From Blasia pusilla (Eukaryota > Marchantiophyta > Marchantiopsida > Blasiales): a stretch of DNA of 64,000 nucleotides. The position numbers were made by a program, and so were the translations under genes. Shown here one piece after another: positions 50,652 to 60,351 of the stretch. The DNA is taken from the NCBI GenBank assembly GCA_050084515.1, contig CM114275.1:11346001-11410000 (forward strand), given 5' to 3'. Below the pieces are notes generated by a model, which made no database searches, was not told where the DNA came from, and saw only the letters and a program-made list of their open reading frames with translations. Numbering within the stretch: the first letter of the stretch is position 1; every line of letters starts with the position of its first letter.

Positions 50652-50899
50652 ACCCTTTCCATGTTAATATGTCTACACACGCAACTTCAACCTCCTAATT
50701 GAAGAGATGTAACCATGTCCAACAAATTTTGTAACAATAATCATGCGAAGGGAATTCACTCCAAAAGTTCAACTACACACCTATAGTAATTATCCCATAA
50801 TCCTAGTCCTACAAGCTCACAATAAGGTTGGAGAAAAACACAAACTTTGGTCCACGTAATTACAATGCAAACTAACTTCTAATCAAGCCTACCAAACTA

Positions 50900-51954
50900 C
50901 GTCAAAATGATGAAGTGTCATCATTGTCATCTTTTTCCTCTTCAGAGTCATCTGTCTCAGACTCACCACTTTCTTAAGTCAACCTTATTGGAACACCCTC
51001 AACGTCTCTCCTTGCTATCACTATTTGTGCTTCATTCAACTCTATACTATTTTCTGCTATACTCCTACGTGCATTTGGTTCTAAATTTGGATAAATTTAT
51101 AATCCAAAGTAATCTCCACCATCAACTACAACTACTTCACATTCATCTTGTTGCTATCTTTGAGATCTAGCCTCTTTCTTGAGTGCTACTCTCCATCCAC
51201 TACCATCTTTCCCATCCCCATAAAACACCTGCTCAACTTGCGTAGGGAAGACAAAGGGTTGGTGATCTTCTGGTTCATTATCCTTCAGGTTTACAATGAA
51301 GAACCCCTCTAAGTCTTATTTCATAGATGGACGCCGAGAGGTCCAATCTGCCCTAGCCCAACGGTCACGCATGAGAACAATAGGTTCTCCCGTGCCTTGA
51401 TAATCAAAAGCTAGAATATCAACCAGAACACCCACATAAGAATACAAGCATTGGATAGGGTTGGTTTGCTTAGTATCATCATCCACAAAAATAGCACCCA
51501 TGCCACTATCATAAGTGGAATAGGGTGTTAATGGTTACCATAAGCCCTCATGCTCTTATACTATAGGACTTTACTAGTGGGGGGTATAGAAAGGGCAAGA
51601 GCCTCTTGGTTCACATCATAATTATGGATGATGGTTGGTCGAACCCAATCCACAAAATTCACATTTGATAAGCTCCCATCTCTTTGTTTTTCTTCCTCGA
51701 ACAACCTGTTGAAGGCGATTATGAAATATTGATGTCACAAATTGGTGTACCTTAACTAGCCTTACGACCATCCTACTTCCCAATCAAGGCTGATTCTCTA
51801 CTCCAACCACATATTTAACAAATGCAAAAATGATAGGATGTGGTTGCTTATCGATGCCACTTCACCATACATTGGGTATTATGCAGAATATAAAGATGTG
51901 CCAAGTCGATAACCTTCCATGATAATCTTACTTGAACTCTTGCACCCTCTAATT
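50900..51954 (-). pseudogene. TNP2 transposase C-terminal part (end of DUF4218 and DUF4216)
   Basis: In sense order: LAHLYILHNTQCMVKWH (about 51890-51850) resembles the end of DUF4218. After a degraded stretch, LYSYVGVLVDILAFDYQGTG then EPIVLMRDRW (51316-51501 frame) and, past a stop, DLEGFFIVNL...FVFPTQVEQVFYGD...GWRVALKK. This is the DUF4216 pattern (a 'YYG.L..I..LDY....VVLF.C.W' segment, then 'QA.QVFYV.D....W.VV'). It is the continuation of the TNP2 segment at 60977-62574, separated by gypsy copy C. Confidence 0.65.
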
Positions 51955-52398
51955 TGTCACATCTAAGTAGCCGATAGGCCGAGATCTATTGTGGATAGGG
52001 CGTAGGAGCCTGCGGACTATCTTGAGTGTAAATTTGTCCCATGGTGTCGAATGAGGTTGAGGATAGGTCCATTGTGTCAGGAATGTTGTTTCTGACAACT
52101 TTTATGTTGAGGTCTTTCACAGCCGGATGACTTGTTGACCACGTCACCCGCCCTTGGTAACCTGTGCGCGTAGGTTACCAAGGGGAGGGCTATTTTTAGG
52201 GGAAGAGCCTTTTGGCTCTTCACAACCCTATACAAAAGAGGACAATGGGTGCTCCAACGGTCCATCTTTCTCATGTTGGGCCGTTGGAGACCTCTCTTGT
52301 ATGTGTGTGAGATAGGACTAGGGTGCTAGCGTCCGGATTCCTTGATAGCACAGGGTGGACGAGGCTCGATATGCCGATGTAGATTGAGGAGTGGATTT
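51955..52398 (+). repeat. 5' terminal repeat of copy C (A1, lacking block B)
   Basis: Matches 60352 to about 60800, for example GAGGTTGAGGATAGGTCCAT, TTTATGTTGAGGTCTTTCAC and TGATAGCACAGGGTGGACGA. It stops at GAGGAGTGGATTTT. The last roughly 170 bp of the 3' repeat, including block B, are absent, and a C-run followed by GGGCCC-type sequence comes next. Confidence 0.88.
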
Positions 52399-53430
52399 TT
52401 CTCCCCCCCCGACATTTAGGGCCCAAGGGGCCCGCATAGGGCCGCGGGCCAGGTTCCCCCCCTCCAACGTGGTAGGACCAAATATGGTTGGATGGCGCGA
52501 CGTGGTTGAGAGTCCGGATGTGGTTGAGATCATGTTCACGTGGTTGGACAGGGTGTACGTGGTAGGTGGGGCCGACCAGGGTGAGTCAAGTTACATGCCG
52601 CGTATGGGGATGGACAGAGAGGTTTGCGCGACATGATGTTTTTGGGGCGTGACAGGGCGTTGCGAGAGTTGACGATGGAGGGGAGTGCGCATGATGCCGA
52701 CAGGTTGTCCGCATCTGTTGATGGGAGGATCGACATGTTGGTCGAGGAGAGTGTTGTGGTGCGGAGGTTGTCATATCACGTGGAGGAGTGCATGTTGACG
52801 ATGCAGCAGGTTGGAGGGCGTGATTAGGTTACCCATTCGAGTCCCTTTTCCCGCACTTGTTGTGTGTGATTGAGAGTGTTGGGTATCGGATAGTAGCTGG
52901 TGCTAGGTGGGTGCAGTGATGGTGACGAGTGTAGATTCTGTTCATGTGTAGCATGTTGGTGGATATACGGCGGTTTTCGAGTAGGGGTCGCGTGTATGAC
53001 CCTAGAGAGTGTCGCTAGGTTAGGTGAATCAGTTGGGAGGCTCATGGTGAGCCCAAGTGTTGAGTGTGCGTGAGGCTGGGTATGTCATCATGGGATTGAT
53101 ATTAGCATAGGTGAGCTCGTGAGGAGTGTGGGAGACTCTCGGTGAGTCTGAGTGCTTGAGCGAGTGAGACAGGGTTTGTCATCACGGCGTTCTTCCAAGG
53201 TTCGGAAAAACGGGGTAGTGCGAGCAGTAGTAGTGGTGTGACATGGAGTGGAGTTAGATACCGAGGGTTTACCAGTGAGGAGCTACCTGGACATCCATCC
53301 GTGGCTGGATCGTCATCGTTGGGTCAAGTGATGAGATCGCAGACAGAGACAGTAGTACTTGGTAGGAGATGGACGACATGGGCCATCGGGGCATGCGTCG
53401 TTTCTCGGGTGCAGTGGGCACCATCGACTT
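52399..53430 (+). other. Leader of copy C
   Basis: About 1 kb of GT-rich DNA without a supported gene. Broken gag-like frames start near 53238. No standard tRNA primer site is visible directly after the 5' repeat. Confidence 0.45.
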
Positions 53431-54420
53431 AGATGATTTTATCCAGAAGATACAGACTCTGACACGGTTCAACCCTTTCATGGTATGGAAGGGGTTGTTT
53501 GAGCACTTGGAGGGTCCTCCGATGGATGACTGCATGGAGTTTTGATCACTATATTCATTAGAGATTGATGCCTGGAGGATGTATTGGGCTCTAGGGTATG
53601 TGTCCACTAGTGGTCGCGAGGCATATGATGGGATTGTGAGAGGAGAGACCCACACCATCAGCCCGACGACTAGATGGAGAGAAGGGCAGTGAGACAAGCA
53701 ATGTGGCAGAGACCTCTGGTGGTAGAGGGCCACCCAACTTCAGCCCCACAGTGGAGTTCTTCCAACAGTTGGGAAAGAGCTACCAGGGCGTACGCACTGA
53801 CAAGCTGAAGAGTCTACAAGATTTTCAGCGACGATCGTGTGAGAGTCTGAGAGAGGAATTCACACGCATGAGGAGGCTAATCATTGCTACGTATGGAGTG
53901 ACAGAGGCACAGTCACTCGAGTATTGGTATGGGGTTCTGGACCAAGAACTACGGAGGAGATTCCAAGATGCGGTGCTGATTTACACAACGAAGCCCACAT
54001 TGAAGGTGGTCTTTGAGTTGTGTGAGCGTATTGAGCTCAACATGAGTGAGGAGCAGGTAGTGACCGCTAGATTTTCTCGAGAGTCGACGGGTCTACGAGC
54101 AATGGTGACCCCACAGGTGCCACAACAAGCACCAGTACCACGGGAGCGGGCCAGTGTGCCCAGAGAGCAGGGCGGGTATCGTGAGCCTATGAGGCAACGA
54201 CCCGTACCTACATATGTTGCCGAGCAGGGACTGATGTGGTCTTGTTGGACGTGTGGAGGGGCCCTTAGGCAGAGAGACTGCCCACAGCATGGGAGAGGAC
54301 CACCAGCGCCTCCGATTGCTCAGGAGCCATAGAGGATGGCCCCACCACACCACTTGTGTGAGTATTGCCACAGATATAGTCACACTAGGGATAGATGTTT
54401 TGACCTTCGCCAAGGGGCAC
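53431..54420 (+). pseudogene. Gag with CCHC zinc knuckle (copy C)
   Basis: Broken N-terminal part DDFIQKIQTLTRFNPFMVWK and HLEGPPMDD (53431-53545), then a 209-codon frame from 53703: FFQQLGKSYQGVRTDKLKSL, QDFQRRSCESLREEFTRMRR and a helical segment ending ERIELNMSEEQVV. A degenerate first knuckle (CWTCGGALRQRDC) precedes an intact one at 54357-54398 (CEYCHRYSHTRDRC, C-x2-C-x4-H-x4-C). A TAG at 54331, read as CAG in the ancestor, separates the two. It would form the particle and bind RNA. Confidence 0.82.
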
Positions 54421-55720
54421 GTCCAGAGGTAGGCTGAGGGCCTGGGGGCAATCGTCCTGGAGGAGGTTGGGGAGTCCTTCCTGGACGTGGTGGTAGAGGA
54501 CCACCCCCAACCAGAGGAGATGGAGCAAGAGCACCAGAGCCGACACTTATCTCACGCATCGATAAGTTGGAGCAGAGGATTGCTGCGATGATGATGATGC
54601 AGCTTAGGGAAGGCACGGAGATGCGAGCAGCTAGTGTGACTCCAACTTCTACCTCTTACCCGACCCGGGTGAGGATCTCGCCAGTATGGGATTTATGTGT
54701 AGTGCAGCCCAGGTTGAGGCAGCTGTAGTGGTGACTCGGGATGCTGCGAGAGGCACCGAGCCATCGAGAGGTGGAGTTGAGATTGATCCACCAGAGGGGA
54801 CCGATGGGCGGCACGCGAGGGTTCCATAGTCATTTACATTGTCGGAGGCACTACACACATCATCAATGGTGCCTCAACGACCAATGGTGCCTACAACTTA
54901 GGCACCTAAGTCGACGTCACGAGGAGTTGGAGTGACAAATCCTATGCCGGCTCGAGTAGAGTCAGTGTCGACCATAGTGTTAGAGGTGGCCACCAGAGTG
55001 AGTCAGACTCCACTATTTTCCGCCATAGAGTTGGCGACGTTGGGAGTTGGACCAGTTGAGGTGTTCCGGCTGGCCGCCACGTTGTGTGAGCGTGGAGAGA
55101 TGATTGCTTCTTGCTCAGAGGTAGTTGATGAGGTGGTGGACTTGCCCTCAAAGCCGGTGCTCGGGATGTTTCCCATAGAGTCATGGCATGCGGCGGCGGC
55201 GAAGTTGGTAGATATGCCCGCTCGACCGGCCATAGAGCAAGCAGTGGTGACACTTGGAGTAGTATGATTGGATAACCGAGATGGAGTATTTTGCTTGGTT
55301 AGTCCGACGGGGACAAGATACCACCCGCAGCGCGTCCTACTTGATTCGGGAGCGCAACCCTTGAAGTTAGGGAAGGCGGCGTGTTTAGCATTGGGGTTAC
55401 AGATGGCCGACATTGAGCCTTATCTCTTCCAGATGGAGACCTCAATTGGGGACGTGTCACCCACGCACGCAGTATATGACTCGACAAGAGATAGTTGTCA
55501 GAGTCCAGCCAAAGCATGCGACGAATAGTGCTATGGTGCGCACACATGTAATTACGACACCAGTTGAGTCGTACAATGTGTTGGTGGGAAGTACAGTGTT
55601 ATATCCCCTAGGATTCATCCTGGATTGCGGGGAGGAGACCATTGCTTATCGGCCAGGGTGGCGGTTAGGTGACGGCCGGATGAGTCTGTTACTCGTGCAG
55701 TTTTCGGGATGAGGTGGTCG
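54421..55720 (+). pseudogene. Nucleocapsid tail and aspartic protease (copy C)
   Basis: A Pro/Gly-rich tail and a coiled segment (ISRIDKLEQRIAAMMMMQL near 54550) lead to the 54932-55267 frame (EVFRLAATLCERGEMIASCS). The protease active site is LLDSGAQPLKLGKAACLALG, with Asp-Ser-Gly-Ala at 55343-55354, and the flap-side segment is YNVLVGSTVLYPLGFILDCG (near 55575-55635). Retropepsins act as dimers to cut the Gag-Pol polyprotein. A frame slip lies near 55490. Confidence 0.8.
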
Positions 55721-56004
55721 ATCACGAGGCGAGTCTGTGACCACGTTGGTGGCTTTCACAGGTAGTGTTAGCTGGCCATGAGAGTTGTTGGAGGGGAACG
55801 CACATGCGGAGGATGTCCTAGTAGCAGATAGTCCCACGGAGAGACAGGACATGGCGGGTGTCTCTTCCCATGTTGGCGAGACCTCTTCACCATTGTGGGG
55901 TATGACTCGAGAGCTATAGAGGAGTGCCAACGACCTCGTGAGGTAGGCATGGTCATGCTTTTATCTCGGAGCAGCGAGAGTCACGTGGTGATCGAGCTCT
56001 TGGA
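55721..56004 (+). pseudogene. Protease-methyltransferase linker (copy C)
   Basis: Frame-shifted but recognisable NAHAEDVLVADSPTERQDMA near 55797-55860 and SSPLWGMTRELXR near 55885-55920. Copy A has HVHAEDTPVLDISMERSVMV and EVPLWGSTEELQR here. Conserved linker, function unknown. Confidence 0.55.
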
Positions 56005-57015
56005 GTGGAGACGTTGACCCCACTGGATACCACACCCGTTGTATGGCAGTGCCCAGAGGAGGGTGTTAGGATGTTAGATCTCTTCGGAGGGATTAGCACC
56101 GGATTGGCTGTAGTGTTGCAGGCGAGCATACGGGTGCATCAATACCTTTATGTGGAGAGAGATGAGACCGCGCGGCGAGTATCATTACGTTACGTGGCGC
56201 TATTGGTCCAGAGGTATCTTGAGTTGTTGCCGGTATCTCCAGTAAGGGGATATCAGCATACACTACCCACCGACATCTCTTTGGTGGGGGCGCATGATGA
56301 GGATAGAGTTGGCACCATTCATTTGGTGATTGCTGTATGGCCATGTCAGGATCATTCATCATCTCGCCGAGGATTTGGATTGCAGGATCCGAGGTCAGGG
56401 ATGTTTTGGGAGATACTGCGAGTAGTACAAAACTTGCACAAGAGTCATACATGTTCTCCAACATACATTTTGGAGAACGTGCCATTGTTGGGAGACACTC
56501 GTGCACGTGTGATGACGAGTGTGTATCAGGTGAGGTCCTGGTTGAGACCTGCTATATTATTAGATGCGGCGAGAATTGGATCACGTGCCCATCGTCCATG
56601 ACAGTGGTGGATGAACCTAATACCATCAGAGGTATTGAGTCGAGCATACAATGGAGTCCAGAGAGCACCACATCTCATAGTGGATGCTATTTTGGGCTCA
56701 GGGCGTCGATCTCAGGGGGTGACACGGGATGATAGACCACCGTTGGCCATGGACAATAGGGTGGGGGAGTTGAGGGCAGCCTTACCTACGTTGGTGAGCT
56801 TCCCAGCATCCCATGCCTTTCTTCGGGGAGGGCCATGCATGATTTGGGATGAGGTGACCAGAGCATTGGAGGAGCCTACAGTGTATGAGTGCGAGCGCAC
56901 CATGGGGTTCGCTATCGGTACTACGGCGGTGCCACGGATGATTGAGGCATCCCAGAGACAGGTGTTGGGGTAGGCGATGGACCTCAACTATCTCACATGG
57001 ATAGTCAGCCTAAGT
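56005..57015 (+). pseudogene. DNMT3-like cytosine-5 DNA methyltransferase domain (copy C)
   Basis: The most complete copy of the domain: one reading frame over about 1 kb with only two nonsense codons (TGA at 56599-56601, TAG at 56971-56973). Motif I MLDLFGGISTGL starts at 56071, followed by YLYVERDETARRVSLRYVAL. Motif IV WPCQD has its nucleophile in CCA-TGT-CAG at 56341-56349, then DPRSGMFWEILRVV. Motif VI is ENVPLLGD (56472 on). The segment ILLDAARIGSRAHRP then WW resembles the DNMT3 'MIDAKEVSAAHRARYFWGN' block, and ERTMGFAIGTTAV...QRQVLG-AMDLNYLTW matches the C-terminal motifs IX-X. There is no ADD or PWWP domain. Known DNMT3 enzymes methylate DNA de novo. What sequence this one would modify is unknown. 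Confidence 0.87.
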
Positions 57016-57300
57016 ATGGCTGAGCAGAGACGAATGCGAGTATCATCCATGCCGTCACGTCCACGAGTTGGACCATTGCCTACAGGGTCTGTACATGCAT
57101 TCGCGGGGGGCGAGACGAGGAGAGATAGGCACCCATGGACTTCCTGGGACGTCGTTCGAGCACAGAATGCGAAGGTGGCTAGAGTAGCACATGTTCATTT
57201 TTTGGATGCGGAGCATGGTGTAGGATGTCAGAGTGGAGTGGCTGTTTCGGAGGTGGCTAGGGTTGCTACATAGCAACCAACCAAAGCCGGAGGTTGCGTC
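57016..57300 (+). pseudogene. Methyltransferase-RT linker (copy C)
   Basis: Reads SVHAFAGGETRRDRHPWTSW near 57088, the counterpart of GEPHAYRD/PLDFLGCFE in copies B, D and A, in a broken frame. No known domain. Confidence 0.45.
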
Positions 57301-58240
57301 CTCTCCGAGTGAGGTCACGATGGAGACTTGGGAGTCTGTGATAGGTCTCAAGTTGATAGGAGGAGAGCGACGGCGAGTTCATAGGTTTTTGAGAGGGCAT
57401 GTCGGTTGTTTTGCCTTCAGTATGAGAGACTTGGGTACGTTGAAGGGTCTTAGGATACGGATTGAGTTGGCTAGTGATAGGCCGATCTTTCGTCGACCCT
57501 ACAGGTATTCTGATATGGAGCGAGCCTTGATTCAGAGCAGGAGTCAGGACTTGTGGAGTTATCACATGGGGAGTATGGATCTGCCATAGTCATGCCGACA
57601 AAGAAGGATATGTATGGCATTTGGATGGATAGGCGGATGTGTGGAGATTACCGTCCTATCAACCGACAGATGAGGTCAGATCGGTGCGCCATGCCTACTC
57701 CTGAGGAGATCTTTGAGGCGGTAGGGCATGCAAAGATTTTCAGTACTTTAGATCTCCATGCAGGTTATCATCAACTTCCTATCAGGTTGGAGGACAAGGA
57801 GAAGACAGCATTCTGGGGGATAGATCGGTTCGGGAGAGATTGCTTGTATCAATGGCGGTTCTTACCATTTGGGTTGAAGAACGCGCCTGCAAAGTTTCAG
57901 AGAGTGATGGATAGGATTCTGGCTGACTTGGATTTTGTATGATGTTACATAGATGATATTCTTATCTTCAGTTCCACGGTTGAGGAGCATGAGCGACACT
58001 TGGAGGAGGTGTTTCGGCGCTTTCAGTTACATGGACTGAAGTTACATCCAAGTAAGTGCAGATTCTTTCAGGAGCAGATTGAGTACTTGGGACACACCAT
58101 ATATCCGAGTGGGTTAGGCGTTAAGCAGACAAAGGTAGAGGCTATTGCGCAGATTCCACGCCCTACAGATGTGAGTCGAGTCCGAGCATTTCTTGGACTG
58201 GAAAACTTCTATCAACGGTATGTCAAGGGTTTTAGTGCGA
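57301..58240 (+). pseudogene. Reverse transcriptase (copy C)
   Basis: GERRRVHRFLRGHVGCFAFS leads in. The core reads MCGDYRPINRQMRSDRCAMP, TLDLHAGYHQLPIRLEDKEK, WRFLPFGLKNAPAKFQRVMD, then the catalytic YIDD at 57946-57957, LHPSKCRFFQEQIEYLGHTI and RPTDVSRVRAFLGLENFYQR. These are all the Ty3/gypsy signature blocks. A TGA just before CYIDD replaces an Arg codon (compare DFARCYIDD in copy A). Confidence 0.9.
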
Positions 58241-58740
58241 TCGTAAAGTCTTTGACCTTGTTGATGAGACTTGATCAGGTTTGGTTTTGGGGAGATGATC
58301 AGGAGCGAGCATTTCAGGAGCTCAAGGATAGGTTGACGTCCTCACCTATTTTACAGAGACCGGTTAGGGGTCGCCCATTCCAGTTACATACGGAATGGAG
58401 CATGTTGGGTCTAGGAGCAGTGCTTACTCAGAGGGATGACGAGGAGAGGGAGTTCGTTGTGGCTTACGCGAGCCGATTGAACAACACTGCAGAGGCAAAG
58501 TACAGCTCCTATGAGGGAGAGTGCTTGGCTGCATTGTGGGCCGTGACACATTTTAGGTGCTATTTATTTGGCAACCCTTTCACACTTATCACTGATCATA
58601 AGCCGTTGAGGTGGTTGATATAGTCCGAAAAGCTTACGGGAAAGCTTTCCAGGTGGGTTCTATTACTACAAGAGTATGAGTTTGAGGTGGTTCATAGGCC
58701 AGGTCGGCTGAACTAGGATGTGGATTGGTTGAGTTGTAAC
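58241..58740 (+). pseudogene. RNase H (copy C)
   Basis: WFWGDDQERAFQELKDRLTS, LHTEWSMLGLGAVLTQRDDE, ASRLNNTAEAKYSSYEGECL and TDHKPLRWLI. Frame ends at TAG 58621-58623. A further TAG at 58714-58716 follows RPGRLN, at the same codon as in copies A and D. Confidence 0.88.
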
Positions 58741-59079
58741 CCATGTCCGAGTCAGAGAAATGACACAAGAGCTCGATGGCACGGAGAGAGTGATGAGGAG
58801 ATGGTGCCCGGTTGGCATGCATATGCCTATCTTTGTTGGTTGACTATGGCAAGTTAGCCACAGGTGATGACTCCAGTGGTGGGGTTGGATGATGAGTCTT
58901 TCAATCCGGAGGTTAGTGAGGAGGGGACATGTGGTCGTGATATCCATGACGACGTGGAGGTTGTGGAGTTCTTGCGCACTGGCGTCATAGCGAGTAGAGT
59001 GAGTGCTAGGGAGCGGGATCGGATCTACAGAGAGCCAAGAGGTTCAGGTGGGAGGGGACTCACATTTTGCGGGTATGGG

Positions 59080-59640
59080 GAGATGGTAGGATACGAGTGG
59101 TACCTCATCCTTCCCAACAAGCACGTATAGTGCGACATGCCCATGAGGAGTTGGGATATTTTGGAATAAAGCGTACTTACAGCTTACTCTAGGTTCAGTA
59201 TTGGTGGCACGGCATGCATACTGGGATACAACAGTTTGTGGCCAGATGTATGGTATGTGACAGAGTGCGAGCATGCTTCAATGCTCCCACTCCACAGTTA
59301 CATCCTTTGCCGATTATGGGTTTAGGTTATCGGTGGAGTTTAGACTTTGTGGGACCTTTGCCATTGAGGGGGGTCATCATAGGTACGTGTTGGTCGTGGT
59401 GGAGCATTTCTCCAATTGGATAGAGGAAGTGGGACCTACAGTTGCCATGGTTGGCTATGGGTTATCGCTTTAGTGGGCAGGCATCCTTGGCGTCATTTTC
59501 ACCGTACTTTTTGCTCTTTGGGAGAGAGCGAGATTTACCTGCAGCCATTCAACGTGACATGGCGGAGGTGTTAGATCTTGATGATTCAAATGTTTGGGTA
59601 CAAGCATGTTCTCAGAGGGCAGAGGTTTTTTTGTAGAGTT
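59080..59640 (+). pseudogene. Integrase (copy C), internally deleted
   Basis: The zinc-binding part (HAHEELGYFGIKRTYSLL, TAG, VQYWWHGMHTGIQQFVARCM then VCDRV) is followed by the core start YRWSLDFVGPLPL with the first catalytic Asp (near 59345) and VLVVVEHFSNWIEE. The sequence then jumps to SGQASLASFSPYFLLFGRER, losing the second Asp and the Glu that copy A still shows in part. This copy could not integrate by itself. Confidence 0.8.
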
Positions 59641-59960
59641 ATGCCTATGGCCTTTGAGAACTTAGCTATTGCCCAGCATAGAGATACATTGAGGTACGCG
59701 ACCATTCGTGGAGGAGGTTATCGTCCAGGGATTAGGAGGTCTCATCCTAGACATTACGTGTATTTACAACAGGTGGCACCCACGACGCTAGATGTCACTG
59801 CAGGGCGCACGATCCTACATGTGCGCGAGGTATTGTCAACCAGAGTCCTCATGTTGGAGGGACGGGATGGTATGGATTGGAAGGATCATGTGCACAATTG
59901 TGCGTCATGTCATCTTTCGAACGTAGATGGGACGGTGGATCCGAGCTTGGCAGTGGTACC
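59641..59960 (+). pseudogene. Integrase C-terminal region leading to the PHD finger (copy C)
   Basis: MPMAFENLAIAQHRDTLRYA, then a basic Arg/His stretch (RRSHPRHYVYLQQ) and TLDVTAGRTILHVREVLSTR. The latter resembles the small beta-rich tail (GPY/F-like region) that follows gypsy integrase cores. VLMLEGRDGMDWKDHVHNCA continues into the PHD finger and is conserved in copy A. Confidence 0.6.
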
Positions 59961-59973
59961 TGCAGGCTTGAGG

Positions 59974-60131
59974 TGTATGTTGTGCGGATCTGCGAGGGGA
60001 GTAGCCACCATGTTGGTATGTGATGGTTGTTCTCGACGGTGGCATATATCATGTCTGACCCCCACCCCCCCCCCCCCCCCCCCCTCCCTCTTGAGGTGGT
60101 TCCCACGAGAAGATGGATGTGTCCGAGATGT
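59974..60131 (+). pseudogene. PHD finger at the C-terminus of the pol region (copy C), interrupted by a C-tract
   Basis: Zinc ligands in order: CMLC (59974-59985), CDGC (60019-60030), WHISC (His 60043-60045, Cys 60052-60054), CPRC (60120-60131). Spacing fits Cys4-His-Cys3. A run of 20 C at 60065-60084 lies between the His-Cys pair and CPRC. The last pair is in a different frame, so the tract has broken the domain. A CASCHLSNVDG motif upstream (near 59905) may be an extra metal site. Copy A keeps the finger without the C-tract. Confidence 0.82.
60065..60084. repeat. (C)20 homopolymer
   Basis: Twenty consecutive C inside the PHD-finger coding sequence of copy C. Absent from the same place in copy A. 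Confidence 0.95.
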
Positions 60132-60213
60132 GTATACGGTAGTAGGTCAGGTTAGAGATGTGATATTTTCTATCTGGAGTTGGGGGGATCCAACTGCCAA
60201 CTAGGGGGGCGGC

Positions 60214-60349
60214 TGTGTGATCTCCATGTATATGTATGAGTTGATTTTTTTACATGTGTGGATCGACCCGTGTGTGGGGAAGATCGGTGTTGTGTGGTGT
60301 AGATGTGACAAGCGATGTATTTTGTGTAGCAATATGTATGCGCACCACA
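60214..60349 (+). repeat. Extra B block (B1) directly upstream of the 3' repeat, copy C
   Basis: Shares GTGTGATCTCCATGTATATG, TATGAGTTGATTTTT, GTGTGGATCGACCCGTGTGT and GGGGAAGATCGGTGTTGTGT with B2 at 60837-60972. It ends GCGCACCACA, two bases before A2 starts (60352). Just upstream, CTAGGGGGGCGG (60201-60212) is the conserved purine tract also found next to B1 in copy A. Confidence 0.88.
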
Positions 60350-60351
60350 GT

